64,000 nt of DNA from Streptococcus pneumoniae (GTDB lineage: Bacteria; Bacillota; Bacilli; Lactobacillales; Streptococcaceae): assembly GCF_001347015.1 (NCBI RefSeq), contig NZ_CFGI01000004.1, positions 1 through 64,000 of the forward strand, given 5' to 3'. Numbering within the stretch: the first letter of the stretch is position 1; each line of letters opens with the position of its first letter. This document shows, in pieces, positions 1-14,176 of this stretch. The notes under the pieces were generated by a model. It had not been told where the DNA came from. It worked only from the letters and a program-made list of their open reading frames with translations, and made no database searches. The position numbers were made by a program, and so were the translations under genes.

Positions 1-3000
1 TTAACAGTTGCCTTGCCATCTTTAACTGTGATTGGGCTATCCGCTGGTGCACTCCAGTTGCCATCTGCTCCCTTAGTAAGCTCTACTGTTTTCGTCACAG
101 TATCACTTTCTGGGTAGTTGATCACGACTTTATCCGCATCAGTTGGTAATGGAATCACAACATCCCCATTTTGTTTACTTTCTGGAGTAAAGGCTGATGG
201 TTGTGCTGTCTTCACTCTACCAGTGGATGGCTTACTTTCCATATCCTCAGCCTTAGCTTGTACCGTTACCTCAGTTCCGGCTGTAGCGGTCTTGGCTTTC
301 AAGACTGGTTTGCCATCTGTGCCTACTTCAAAGCCAGTTGGAACTGTCCAGTTACCGTCTGCGCCCTTCGTAAGTGTCACTTTCGTTGGCGCTTGAGAAC
401 CTGCTGGTGTGTAGGTTACTTCAAGACTTGTCGCGTCAGTTGGAGCTTCAATTTGGACGCCACTATCAATTTGTGGAGTCACAACTGGACTGTTCAGTAA
501 GCCCACTGCCTTGTGGTCAGCTGCTTCTGATGGATCTGATAAAGCTGATTTTTGAGTCGCACTGACTTTGCTTCCTGCCTTGGCTGTATTAGCCTGCATC
601 ACAATCTTATTACCAGTCGTCACGACTGTTCCGATAGCGACATTATCTGTCTTCGTCCAATCCCCATTAGCTTCCTTATCAAAGGTTAACTTACGAGTAA
701 CTCCACCCGCATCCACATAGTCTACTTCTGCATGAGTTGCCTTGTCATCCAATTCAACTTCAATGCCGTAGTCTGCGTTTTGACTAATCGTTGGTTTACC
801 TAAGCGTGGCGCTTTGGCATCTGCACTGTCACTTGGTTGACTTGTAAAGTCTTTATTACCAATTGTCGTGATACCTGTGGCTGTTACACCTGTACCATCT
901 TTCACCTTGTCCGCTGATACCGTAATCTTGCTGCCGTCTGGACTAATCGTGATGCCGCTATCTGCTGGCGCTGTCCAGCTTCCATCTTGGTTCTTCGTAA
1001 CCGCTACGGTTGTTGGAGCGTCTTGTCCTTCTGGAGTGTATGTCACTTCAACTTTCGTTGTTTCCTCTGGAATCGTCACACCGACTGTTCCGTCAGTATT
1101 TGGAGTCACAACTGGTTTATCTGGGACAACTGTAATCGTCACCGGTGTTTCTACTTCCTTACCTCGAAGCTCAGCCGGTACATCATCGCCCTTACCATAA
1201 GTGGTCACAACGGTCTTCGTCACTTCTCCGACATGGTCGGTACTTGGTTTGTCTCCATCCTTCCATGCATGAGTCGTGCCATTAGGGAAGCCTTCTGTAT
1301 TTGGTGCTGGTTTCACATAGTCAGAAGCGTCTTCTGAAAGCGTGCTACCTTTATGCGCATCAATTCCTGGTGTTGGATTTTCTGCTACTGCGTAGACTGT
1401 TGGTGTCACATATTGAGTCGTAACGTCTGATACTGCTACACCATCACTTGGGTAAGTGATTTGGATACGTGGAAGAGCTTTGCCGACTTCTACCTTAGCT
1501 GGTTGGTTTTCCCAACTCAAGCCATTGTTTCCGTCTGCTGTTACATACTTGCTCAAGTCATCATTTGTAATATCTTGACCATTTGTTCTTATGACAGCTT
1601 TGGCGCTTGGTTGCGCTAATGTTGTGAAGGTGAAGTTGACCTCTTGCTCATTCGTTTGACCGGCTAGGCGCACTAAAAGGGTTTCTGTTCGAGTGCCTGC
1701 CTCTGCCGTTTTTCTAGTCGCATCTTGGTTCTTCCAGCGGCCTGTTGCGCCTGTGAAGTCCGTAGCTGCGTCTGAACGGCGGAGTAACTTAGCTAGAGTT
1801 GTTTCATTCAAGTTATCCAACTCAGTAAGAGTGCCTGTTCCCTTCATGGTTTGGATGCTACCTTTTGCACTTAGAGTGATAAAGGTTGATGCTTTCGCGC
1901 TACTTGCATCTGACTCAACACGTTCTGTTACTTCTGATGGTTTGTAGATCGCTTTAGCTGTGATGTTAGTTGATGTTGGAATGTCTTGTCCCAGAGTAAG
2001 TGTAACAGTTGTGAGATCGCTGTAGCGAGTCGCACCTTCTTTTGGTACATCTACAGATCCAATTTTCCTATCGCCGTCATAGAGCTCAACAGTTGTGCCT
2101 GGTGTCGCATTCGAAATACTGATGGTTTTTCTTGTGCCGGCGCTTCCTGTCAAGTCAGTCTCAATACTTGGAGTCGCTGGTTTCGTCACAAAGGTGATTT
2201 CCTCTGTTTCTTCTGCCAGATGCTCATCTTTCGTATTGCCACCATCTACTTGTGGGTAGTAAACTTTCACCTTATTGGTCTTCTTACCAAGCCAGTCATC
2301 GTTGACTTTGCCCCAAGTGCCTGAACCGTATGCCGCATTAGTGGTTTCATCTGTCTGCCATGTGTACTCTGTGCCTTGTGGAAGGTCTGGTCCATTTTCT
2401 GCTTTCTTAACATAAGCGCTAGCTTCTGTTGAGGCAAAGTTTGAACCAATTGTACGCACGACTTCTCTGTCCTTGGCTACTGCATGATAAGTTGGAAGAG
2501 CTACTGTTAACGTTGTAACCGTCTTACCTTCCGCATTGTCTGCTGGGTATTCTACCTCGATACGACCGACATTAGCTGCTGAAGCTGTTGCGATACCTGG
2601 TACAGTGTTGCCTTGCCAACGAACTGTTACGCCTGCTGGTTTAGCCACTGTTTGGTTTCCATCCTTGAAGACCACATATGTTTCTGCATCAGTTCCATGT
2701 GACAAGGTTCCTTGTTTATTGTTATAGCCGTTCGGACTAGCTAGAGCTACCGTTGGATAAACATGCACTGGAATGGTTACTTCTGTGCTACCTGATCCTG
2801 GAATCGTAACCGTCGCTTTGTAAGTCGCATCCCCTACACGGCTGTAGTCTGGAGTTTCCTTCCATTCTACTGTTGAGCCTGTTGGAAGAGCTGTATCATC
2901 CTTGTATTGAAGTCGATCTGTCAATGCGTCTGTTGGCGTTGGGGCTCCCTTAATCAAGTGGTAGTCTTTGGCTTTTAGACCGTCTGTTACCTTCAAACTT

Positions 3001-6000
3001 GTGCCGTAGTCTGATTCTGTTCGTTCAGCTGCGACTGTTGGTTTGTAGATACTACGTACCGCTATCGGCATATCCTTCGTCAATTTCTTACCTGGTGCTA
3101 GGTTAATCGCTACTCCATCTTTGAGCGCAAAGTCACCGTCTTTTGGTACATCTGTACGTCCCAATTCAATTGGATTCGTTGGATTCGTCATGTCATAAAG
3201 AGCTACCGTTGTACCACTATTCACGCCATTCACGGTAACGCTGCCTGCATCTTTCTTACCGACTGCTGTTACTAGACTTGGTGTGCTTGGTTTGACAACA
3301 ACTTTAACCGGAACCTCTTGGCTAACTCTGTCGGTTCTATCTTTTTCAAAGACATTTGCAATGTAGGTACGGGTACCAATATTTGTCACATCTGGCGTTG
3401 TTTTCCACGTAGCGTCAAAATCACTTGGGAATGTCTGTTCAGTACCTCTTTCAGTATAAGAAATTCCATCTTTCGGATTTGATTTCAAGCGTTCAAGTTC
3501 TGCGCTACCTCTCACACCCGTAATTGTCTTCCCTGCAAAGTTACGGTCTTTCGCTACATACACTTTCTTAGCGTCACTAACTGCATCAAATACTGTTTGT
3601 GTTACAGATAATGGAACTGATGATGAACCTGGTAAGGTTGTTTGCTCTGTTTGACGGAGATAACGTCCTGATGGAAGAGTATAAGTCCATTTACCATTAA
3701 CAGGTGTAACATCTACATGTCCTTCTGTTCCTCGTCCATCTTGGAAATGAATCGTAACTTTTGTCGCGTTTTGAAGCGCTGTACCAGAAATCGTGCGATC
3801 CGCATCCGATACTTTATCATCATGAGTCAACGTCACTGTCGGAACTTCTGGTTTGGCTACAACCGCATGTGAAATATCAATAGTAGAACGATCTGGGAAG
3901 TTAATCACAGCTACTTTTTCCTTATCATCCGTAGTACCCTTAGTATAAGTCACTCCAGTAGGTAGTTTGCTATTACTTGCATTAACTTCTTGAAGTTTAG
4001 CTGCAAAGCGGTCTTTCGCTGCATCTGTAAAGTTACCATTAACGATATCACTAGCACCATAAGTCACTTTTTCAGCATCAGTTGGATATTTCACTTGATT
4101 TCTATAGAAATCAGCATACGTTTTAACAGTTTCCTGATTACTATTAGCTGAAGATAATGCATAAGCTGTATCTACTTGTTCAGTTCTATTGTCTGTTTTT
4201 ACTGTTTTCTTGTATGTTCCAGCGACAAGGACAGTAGCGTTTAATTGCTCTCCTAATGTTAATTCTTTCTTATAGTCAGCTGCCGCGAATATTACTGTTG
4301 CCTCTCCTGCTGTAACTTCTTTTTCTGCTACAACAGTGCCTTGAGCATCTTTAAGCTGAACTTTTACAGTTGCTCCTTTTGCTAATTGCGAAGCTTCTGG
4401 TAAGTTTGATACTGTAACAGCTGGTTTAGTACCTGCTTGACCTTGAAGTGTTGGTGCTTTTGGATTTACTGCTAACGTTACTTTAATATTTTGATCATTG
4501 TAATTATTCGTATTATCTCCGCGATCATTCCTCACAGTATTACCATACCAAACATTAACGTTTTCTTCTCGTACTCCGATAGTTGTCTGTGCTTTATCTG
4601 TTGGATTAGGAGAACTATACCCATTTCCCCATCCAATAACAGTACCACTTGGATTAGCTAAAGTACTACTTAATTCAACATAGTCTCCAGCATTTGTTTT
4701 TGCAAATGCTGTTCCTACAGTTGTCTCTGCAGAATAATTTTTACCAGTTTCTAATTTCGCTTTATTACCATAAGTTTTGAAGGTAACTGTTTTCTTAACA
4801 GTTCCTGCACCATTTGGATAAGTTACTTTAATCGTTTTAGTCGTTACTCCTGCTATTGTACTTGTATCAGCAGGTGCACCATTTTCGAATTCAACAAGAG
4901 TGCCTTCTGGTTTTGTTTCTCCATCAAACGCTATATAGTAATCTGGAGTTACAGCTTTAAAGCCACCCCCACCTGAGACCAATCTTGATGTCAATGGTTG
5001 CCCAACAATCTCATCGTACTCTGTTACTTCTTTATTATTAACCTTACGATAAGTCACTTTTGGATATACCGTCACCGGCACATCGACTTCTGCCGAAGTA
5101 TAACCTTGCGCACTAACCGTTACAGTTTTAGTCGAATTTCCTACTATCGTTGTTGTTGGTTGACCATCCTTCCAAGCAACACTTGGACTTGTTACCCCTG
5201 TAGGAACTTCCACAAAATTACTTGCCGTGTCTACATTTGGAATATTTCCGTCTTTAATCGCATCAATCGGTTTAGGCTTCACAGCAATTACAGAGATTAC
5301 TTTCTCAGCTTTATTACCATTCTTGTCTAGGACTCTTACTGTAATATCATGTTTAGTAACTGAACTTAGTGTTCCTTTGATGGATTTTGTTGCTGTATCG
5401 TAAGTTAGACCATTTGGCAAGTTTGTAACTTTGATATTTCCTTCGTCTACACCTACTCCATTTCCATCTGATAGAGTCAGAGGAATGTTAAGTTGTTTTC
5501 CAACTCCTATAAGCGTAGAATTAGCACCAATAACTGGCTTAGTTTGATCTCCATTAGCTGCCTGACTTCTAGCTTCATCACCTTCAATAGTTTGAGCAAT
5601 ATCCTTAGCTTTCACATCTGTTTGGTCTTTAACAACTTCGTCTTTCAGTGTGATTGCACCAGTAGTTGCATCAATACTAATTCCGTCTTTTTGACCACTT
5701 GTAATCGTCCATTTGTTATTGTCACCTTTAGTAGCAACTACTTCCGTCTCAGTTTGAGGAGTTGTTGTTACAGTACCGTCTTCTTGAAGCTGATGGTTAT
5801 CTGCTGGAGTATAAGTTACTTTTAGTGAATTAACATTTGGTTCATTCACTGGAGTTACTGTAACATCTCCGTTGTTATCAGACCTTATCTCTGGTTGAGT
5901 TGGTCGGCGTTTAGCTAACTTATCACTTGGCACATCCAAGCTTGAACCATCTGGAAATGTAACTGTTACAACCTTGTTTTTATCATCAGTAGCGCCTGCA

Positions 6001-9000
6001 GTAAATGTCACGCCCTGACCATTGATTATTGGTAGGTTGCGATTGTTTTGATTCACTTCCTGCATTTTATCTGCAAAACGCTTCTTGGCTTCTGCTGTGA
6101 AGTTTCCATTCACTATATCGCTATTTCCATACACTACTTTTTGGTCATCTGATGGATAAACAATCGATCCACCTTTAGACTCTGCTAATGAAGAAACAGT
6201 TAAGGTATGCGTTTTAGTTGCTGTTGCACCTGCCGCATCTCGTACGGTGTAGGTTACTGTGTAATTTCCTTTTTTGAGATAGTCATTCGTTGCTAAGGTA
6301 ACTTCTTGTCCATCTTTTTGGATGGTGACACTTACATTCTCACGCGCCGGACTTCCTACGGTCTCATTGGCATCATCTTCTGCGTCCGTTACTGTGACAA
6401 GAGATTTCAATCCTGCCAGCGTCAAGCTGCCATCTGCTGTGTAATCGTGCTTATTTGGCTCGTTTACAGCAATGTTTGGACCTGTATTAGTTGCTGTTGC
6501 TCGTGCAAAATCACCAGAAGGATTATTTGCCGCATTATCATAATGAACACGAGCAATTACGCTATTATTAGACGAAGGAATGGTAAATGGAATATCTGCC
6601 TTCGTATTGGCATCTTTAATGTGTAGTTTCAGTAGTTTTTCTGATGGATTATTGCTTTGTTCCTCTGTTAAGTCAGTTGTGCTTCTTCCAGTAGCTGTGA
6701 AACTTCCACCACTTGTTGCACGTTCTTCTACTACCTGCCATCCTCCAGCAGCAGTCTTATTAACTCCATACTGATACTTACTTCCATCTTTACTTGCAAT
6801 AACAACATAGAAACGACTGGCATCATGAGGTACACGAACAACAATATCACGTCCTGCTTGAACTGGAGTTTCTGCAAATTCGGCTTTTCCTAAGCTAACG
6901 GTAACATTTTTTGGCGCAGAAATCATGCCACCAATTTCTTGCTTGACTGAAACAGGGTCGGCTACCTTAGTTGCCGCATCTTGTTTTTCATTTTGCGAGA
7001 GCAGTTCCCCATTTTTCAAGTCATAGGTCCAAGTACCATCCGTTCCAACTGTTGTTGAAACTTCTTTGGTACCCTGTAAGTTGATCTTAATCGTTGCACC
7101 TGGAATACCTGTACCGGATATGCTACGGGTCGTCGAACTCAAGTTTTGTCCGTATCCTGCTTCTGGTGTTACTACTGGCTGTGTTGGTACAGCAATATCT
7201 GATCCAGTTACAAGCTTTTCAGAACCATCTTCAAAAATGATTTTAGCAACATTGCCTAATCCAGGATCTGTCACTTTCTCTACTCGAGTATTGGCTGGTA
7301 AGTTTGGATTTTGTTGTTTTATTTTGGCAACGAACCGATCTTTCGCTGTGTCTGTAAAGCTATTGTTTGTAACATCACTTGATGTGAACTCTTCTTTTTG
7401 AGTAAGGGTGATGTTTGTAGCGTCTTTGATAGACTGAACATGAATGGTACGTGTCAGATTGTCCGCGGCTTTTCCAGCAGCGTCACTGGTGCTATACACC
7501 AGATTGTAGTCACCTTCTTTAAGGTAGTCTCCGTCAGCTAATGTAAAGGCTTGACCACCCTTGCTAATAGCTACTGTTACTTTTTGTTTGGCAGTTTGAC
7601 CAACTGTTTTAGCAGCATCGTCCTCTGCATCTGTGACAGTTACCAGATCAAGCAGTTTTGCTTTTGTTAATTTCTCATTGGCAACGTAAGTATCTTTAAT
7701 AGTAGCTTTAGCAGCGATACTTGGTTTTTCATTTGTTACGTTGGCATAAATCCAGTCCGCACGGTTAGTACCTTCCCCTACAGTGATTTGAGAAGTACCA
7801 GGAGTAACAGCTCCTGAAGCATTCGCTTTATGCATCCGTAGACGAATGTTTCGATTTCCCTCTACTAGACGGAAAGGAATCGCACTTTCAGTAGTCGGAT
7901 TTGTAACGCTAATTTTGAGCTTAGTGATGGATGGATTGTCTTGAGTCACTGTCTCTATACGCAATTTATCTTTAAAACGTCCATCCAGCTTCCAAACACC
8001 ATTATCCCTCTTAACGGTTACCTCTTCTCCATAGCCATTGTTAAATTGAATATAGCTCAATCCCACATCTTTCGGTAAAGAGAAGGTAATATCACGACCT
8101 GCAGCAACAGGATTGTCCAAGGTAGGGAATCCAATCAAAACATTTTTGCTGGCACTGCCAGATTCTACATTATTGACAACCTGTTTCACGCTCACAGTTC
8201 TATTGCTATAGCCGCTCGTGTTATCTGCCAGTGCGGTTTGAGTCAAGGCCTCGTTAGCTGCAAGTGTGTAGCTCCAGTTACCATTAGATTCCACAGTTGC
8301 TATACGCTCTTGCCCATTTTGTAGAGTAATCTTAACAGTTGCACCTGGCAAACCTCTACCTGTAATGGTTCGACTGGTTGAGTCTAGGTCATTTGCATAA
8401 GCGCCACTACCATTGATTTCTGGCACAGCAGGCTTAGCATTAGCTGTTCCTACCAAACTAATGGTGTTTGAACTTTCAGCCTTAGCAGAAACTGTTGTGC
8501 CTGCTTTAGCGGTTCCTGCTGTCAAGGTCACCGTATTGCCTGACACACTAAATCCTGTTTGGTTTTGCCACTGACCTGCATTGTTTTTGGTCAATGTGAC
8601 AGTTGTAGCCACAGTTTGGTTGCTTGGTGTATAGGTGACGGTCAACTTATTGGCATCTGAGGCTGGTGTAATGGTAACACTGGTATCCTCTCTTGCATTG
8701 AGGTTTGGTGTTGTCATACGACCATAGGCAGTCAATTCTGCGACATCAGTGTAGTCTGAATAGGCTGTTTGTTGCTTGACAGAGACAGAAGTTCCTGCAT
8801 TAGCAGTTCCACCCGTCATGTGAATTTCAGCTGTTCCATTAGCGTTATTACGGATGACAACTGTTGAATCTGTAGTAGCTCCGACCTTGCTCCAAGTACC
8901 GTCAGTTCCTTTTTCAAAGGTAATCTCTTTGCTTTGATTTCCTGTAGTGGTGTAGCTGAAAATCGCTTTATTGGCACCATCTTGACCAATTGTCGCTGTA

Positions 9001-12000
9001 ACCGCTAAATCACCTTCCTTATCTTGACGAATCTCTGGTTTTTGCGGTTTACGACCTCTACTGTTGACTGGATCACTCTCGTCTGAGTTGAGTGTGTAGT
9101 TATTATCTCGATTTGTTTGGTAGTCGTGGCTAGCATTTGTCAATGCTACAGTGGCTGTGATTGCTCCTTTTGGTAGGACGCCAGGAACTGTAACGGTTGC
9201 TGTTGAGCCATTTACAGTTGTTCGAGTACCTGCTATCACCTGTCCATCTGCCTTGAGGGTTACATTGACTGTACCAGCATTGGCTGGGACATTGGTGACT
9301 GTGACAGTTTGGTTGTTGAGTCCTGCTTTTTCTCCCAAGTCATCTGTGATACGAGGTTTATCCGGTCTCACTTGGACAAGAAGACCAAAGTTTTGCGTTT
9401 GACCATTGTCATAGGTTACCTTGATTTCTTTATTGACACTACCTGGTTTGGTTGTTGATGGTGCCTCTGCGTTTGTCCTAGACGTTGCTACAAACTCGGC
9501 AGTTTGAATCTTGCCATTTGTATAGCTATCCTTGCTAATGTAGTTTCTTGGATCAGCATCGGGATTAGTTCCTGTCCCTGTTGTTAGTTTTCCATTGTAG
9601 TCAGCTGCCCATGTATGCTTGGTTAAGCTTGAATCAACGATACCATAGGTGACAGCAATGTCACGGGTAATAGCATTTCCATCTTTGTCCACTCCTGGGT
9701 AGGTCACAGTAGCGGTCGCTGTATGGTTTTGACCTGCAGCTGCATTTTTATCTGGCGCTGAGTTAGCTTTCCACGCGATGGTCTTACCATCAGTGTTGTT
9801 ATAGAAATCTGATGCCACTGCCGCAGTCGTGGTATTTGGCTTGACAAAATCTTTCCCTTTGACTGTGTACATACTGTTGTTAGGAGTTACAGGTGCGACT
9901 ACATCGTAGGTCAGATTTATTCTCTTAGCATTTCCTCCAGGGTTAGCAGCTAGAACTTCTATGGTTTTTCCAGTTCCTACGGACAAGTCAGGATTGTTTG
10001 GCGCTGTCTGACTTAAAGAATTTGCCCATAGGAAAGTTCTATTAGCCTCGATAGCAGAGCCATCTCCATAGGTGAAGTAGTCCTTAGGGTCTCCCCATGT
10101 AGGTGTTTCCCCTTGGATAAAGGTTAAGCGTCCTGGTTTTTGGACATAGTCTGTTCGAGGAGCAGTAGCTTGAACGCTATTGTCACTTCTCCGAAGGACT
10201 AGGTTTTCAAAAACCTGATTTGTCTTAGAGTTTACTAACGCAAGCGTTACCCTTAATGGATCCGTTCCAATTTTATCTTTCTTATAGCTATCCGCTGTGA
10301 AAGTTGCAGTTCCATCAGGATTCAAGCCAGTTTCCGCTACAACATCATAACCTTTTGTAATCGGTTGAGGTCCATCGTAGTCATCACTTCCACCTTTTAC
10401 TAACAAGGCTTTCCAGACCAATGTTTGATCTCCAACTGTGTAGGTTCCGTCGAGATTGTTTCCAAAACTCTTGGTTCGAATCGTTGGTTTTTCATTCGCT
10501 TTATCTACTAAGCCAGGGTTTTGGTTATCGGCTAAGTTCTGTTTGTTTGGTGGAATAATCAGACTTGTAGTTAGTTCCTTTTTAGTTCCATCCGCTAAGG
10601 TAGCTCTAATTTTTAGATTCGTAATACCAGCTTTACTATTATCTGTGATACCGTTATTGATACCGTCGGATACCCACGCTCTAACTGTTGCTTTTTGAGA
10701 GTTTAGCCCATCTACTCTCCAGAAGTTTGTTGCGAAGCGTCCAGGCTGTCCATAGCCACCACCACTATCAACTTCAAGGTTGGTGATATTGGTTGCACCT
10801 TTCACTAGGAAACGAATACTCTTAGATCCTATATGCTGATTTTGAGGATAACCGATATATGGTTTGTTACCTGACGCAAAATCAAGTTGATCACCATCTT
10901 TAGTGTTGGCAGGTCCGATTTTAGCTGGAAGTGTTTTCCTGATATTGGATGGATCAGACGCAACCGTTTCTTCTTTTTTATCATTATTCTTATAATCGTA
11001 CCAGGTGCCGTCAACAACCGTCTTCACCACATACTCGCCTAGTTGCAACTTAGAAATGTTGAAAGTACCCTTGCCATTTGCTCCAGCTGTAACGTTTGCT
11101 TGTTCATTTCCAGCTTTTTTGACAGGGTTCCCTTTGCTATCTAACTCGACATCGCTACCGTCACTTCGAACAGCAATGAGTTTATTATTGTCCCCTTTTC
11201 TATAAAGATACATCTTAAGACCTTGGGTTCCATTTCCTGCTACTATGCTAGCAGGTCCATCACCCACATTACTTAAGTCCGTCTCAATGGTTGGTGTCTT
11301 TGGTTTTGTAACGAAGTGAATCGTACCCTTGTCTTGTGAACCATCTTTAAAGCTACGTACATAGGTATAGGTATGCACACCTGGTTGTTTACTAACTTCT
11401 TCTGCTATCTTTTCAGGCGTGATAGACGTAGTGCCTGTATAGTATTCAAAACGTTGACCTTTGTCTGGACTCTCAGCTTTGCTATAACCGTTTGGATCCA
11501 GTGCACCCGACTTATCATAGTATTCTCCGTAGTTTCGGATATCGAACTTATTGTATTCCTGAATATAGCTACCATTAGGATTATAAGTAATGATACCTTT
11601 TATTCTGGAGTCTGTTCCGTCAAAAGAACCGATAGGGACACTCTGATAAGTGATTCCATCTTTCTGCACATTATAGTTCCATGCTGCAGTACCAAATTCA
11701 GCTGACCTATGGTCTTGATTCACTTGGAAATAACCATTCTTCCTTAGTAGGAAACGGAAATTCCCTGTTGATTTAATTTCTCTGTCCAGACGAGCATGCA
11801 TCTGCAAACCGAAGTAACGATGGGAGTCTTGAAAACCTTTTATACTAGACAGGTAGTCTAGCTTATCGAGGTCATTTCCACCAGTCGTCTCAAATTCGAT
11901 CCTATAGGCTGTATTTCCTTTTAGGCGCCCATAATAAGTCTTACCAGAAGAACGGATTATTTGGTTAACTTTGTCAGTACTTTTCCCTTGCTCTTCTGTA

Positions 12001-13882
12001 TTTTCATACCCATTCGTAGCATTAGCCTGACTTGGATTTCCACGGACATAGTAACCATCACCTTGTGTCTCAAATACCCAATCACTCACACTACCCGCTT
12101 TATAATAGTTAGAACTTCCAAAATTACCTACATTACCAGCTCCTGTATTAGTTGGAGTACCCGTCTTAACATTATCAAATCCAGCTGTTTCCATGGTAGC
12201 AGCTAGTTCATCTTTGCCATCATGCGCTGCAGTGTTATAAGAAGTAGAACCTTCACTAGTTTGCTTCGTTATCGTAACGCTACTTGCCTTTAAAGACTGC
12301 CCTGAAGGAACTGTGAATAGGAGACTGACACCATCCAGATTTTTACGAGTAGGGTTGACTGTGATTCTCCATCTGAAACCAGTTGATGTTTTTTCAACAT
12401 CTTCCTTCAAATATTGGATAATATCCGCCACATCATCAGGTCTATCACCTGGAGTTAAGGCCTTCTTATTCCAGAAAGCATAGGTGTATTGGTCATAAGG
12501 TGATGTGATATCGACATCATTATCAAAATAGTGCCTTTTAGCATCGATAAAGGCAATCCCATTATCACGAGCCGCTCTATCCTGCCCTGCCGCACGTGCA
12601 TTACGTGTTCTAGCTCCTGCTGGCACATTGCGGAAACCGGACCATCCTGTAGTGTTGGTGCGTGGTTGGATGGTTACATTGTTTTCGCTTGGAGTTGCAG
12701 ACTCGGCTGGATTTACAGGTCCTGTTACCTCTCCTGCATTCGCGTCCTTTTCACGAAGTACCCCTTCGATCAAATTACGCGATTTTTTCAGGTCTGCTAA
12801 GGCAGCACTAAAGTCTTCTTGACTGATGGTGTTGCCTTTAGAGAAAGCCTCGTTGAACTTATCAACGGCTGCCTTGGCTGCTTGGATTTTATCTGCTGAT
12901 GCTCCGTTAGCTCGGAGTTGCTCAGTGATGAACTCTAATTCACCTTTTAGGTCATAAACACCATTTTTACCTTCTGTATTTGTGTAGGTTGGGAGCGTCT
13001 GTGGAGTAGCTTGAGTGCTAGCTCCAGGAGTTGTTGTGTTTCTTCCAGCAGATGGATTGACTGAGTTTGCAGCTGGTGCTGCCGCGCTCAAGCCTCCTCC
13101 TCTACGACGCTTCCCTCCGGTTGGTTGCTCGGTCACAGCTCCGTCTGGAGTAGCGAGTCCGGTAGAGGTCAGACCTGTAGATGTGAGGTCTGTAGATGCT
13201 AGACCTGCTTTTTCCAAGATTGTTGGATTTTCTAGGGCAGGTGTCAAGGCTTGGTTGACACGGCTGATTAGGGCTTCCATAGCTCTTGTTTGCTCATCAA
13301 CCTGTGCTTGCGTCGCTTTTGGATTCTCTAAGACCGCCTTAGCCTTTGCGAGACCTTCTTCCACTTCAGTGTGGAGAGCCTTCATTGAGCTAAGCGTTAG
13401 TTTTTCCAATAAAGCTTGCAGATTGCCTTGAGTTGATTTAGCCGCCTCTGTATTAGCAGCAGCTGGCTGTTCTTGCTCTTTTTCTCCCTCTGCTTGAGGA
13501 GTTTCTTGAGCAGACTCTGACTGAGCAGAGTTAGAGTCTACCTCAGCAGGCTTAGACACAGCCTTACCTTGTTCAGCTTCCTCAGCTGGCGCTTCTTTTG
13601 CTTTTAGCTCATCGGCTGGTCAGTCAGAGCTTTCTTGGAATCTCCCTCATCCGAGGCTTCTGGATCCCCATCTGCATTGCCATCAGAACCTGTCGTAACG
13701 ACATCACTTGTCGTAGCTGGAGTAATTGTCTCACTCGCCGCCACAGCCCCATTCGCAAAAAACATCAAGGCTGCAACAGCAACGCTGGCAGCACCAAAAT
13801 GATATTTACGAATGGAGTAACGGAAAATCTTTTCCCCGTTATCATCACGATATGATTTTTTCATGATTGAATTACCTCTCAT
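1..13882 (-). pseudogene. giant YSIRK-signal cell-wall adhesin with Ig/Rib-like repeats, frameshifted, C-terminus outside window
   Basis: Reading down from 13882, the first 90 codons carry a YSIRK-type signal peptide, the motif YSIRKYHFGAASVAV. They then end at a stop at 13604-13606. From about 13619 the coding sequence continues in another frame (codon low positions divisible by 3), open to position 1 with no stop seen, giving more than 4,500 further codons. Order after the leader: an acidic Ala/Glu/Pro stretch; a helical segment containing LHTEVEEGLAKAKAVL; a short Ser/Thr repeat before KRRRGGG; another helical segment (about 12.77-12.97 kb); a non-repetitive region (about 11.3-12.7 kb); then Ig/Rib-like modules. 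One composite module of about 1.25 kb occurs twice (about 8.43-7.17 and 7.17-5.9 kb). Modules with the pattern 'VTVTYTP..LTK..DGxW' recur at 8.5-9.1 kb and below 1.1 kb. The LPXTG anchor would lie beyond the window. Role as a surface adhesin is inferred from family architecture. The body lacks an export signal unless the frame is restored. Confidence 0.85.
13604..13882 (-). CDS. detached YSIRK leader peptide of the giant adhesin (92 aa)
   Basis: This is the open 5' part of the adhesin gene. Two ATGs are possible. The one at 13882 has AGAAAGGA about 5 bases upstream. The one at 13864 (protein start MKKSYRDDNGEK) has GAGAGG about 10 bases upstream and matches the usual start of YSIRK proteins. 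Residues about 20-50 form the signal peptide (YSIRK motif, hydrophobic core, Ala-rich cleavage region). The frame ends at 13604, just after codons for ALTDQP. Restoring the body frame needs one extra base (mod 3). A four-base AGCC unit inserted into the local CAGCC would give DQPADELK and join the frames cleanly. As it stands, the product would be a short secreted or degraded peptide. Confidence 0.75.
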   Translation of the reverse strand: MRGNSIMKKSYRDDNGEKIFRYSIRKYHFGAASVAVAALMFFANGAVAASETITPATTSDVVTTGSDGNADGDPEASDEGDSKKALTDQPMS

Positions 13883-13998
13883 TTTTCCTTTCTGGAGGTA
13901 CTAAAAAATACCCCCCCTTAAATATTTTAGGTATTTAAGAAAGGATATGTTTCTTTTTATTCCCATACTTGTCAAAAGACAAATTTCGAGACAGTATT

Positions 13999-14027
13999 AT
14001 TATATCCTATTTTTACAAATTTGAACA
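13999..14027 (-). promoter_or_regulatory. probable promoter of the giant adhesin gene
   Basis: On the minus strand a perfect TATAAT lies at 13999-14004. A weak -35 (TGTTCA, 14022-14027) sits 17 bases upstream. This leaves a 5' leader of roughly 110 bases, which contains a run of seven G (minus strand; C run at 13911-13917) followed by a small hairpin (GGTA...TACC, about 13898-13913) just before the ribosome binding site. Confidence 0.5.
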
Positions 14028-14176
14028 GCAAAATGCGAACTTTTTCAGCCATATTATCACTTATTTTTATAGGTGGTTTTTGAGATTCTATTTCAGAAAA
14101 AAAACTGATTAAGAAGTCTTCAAGAAAGCAGCAAAACACCCTCTATCAGTGCTCTCCCTCCTGGTATCGTAACTCT

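Noticed and set aside
118-13431. Plus-strand open frames of 60-140 codons across the adhesin region
   Set aside because: They are antisense shadows of the long minus-strand adhesin frame. They lack ribosome binding sites and read as low-complexity Val/Ser/Thr strings.
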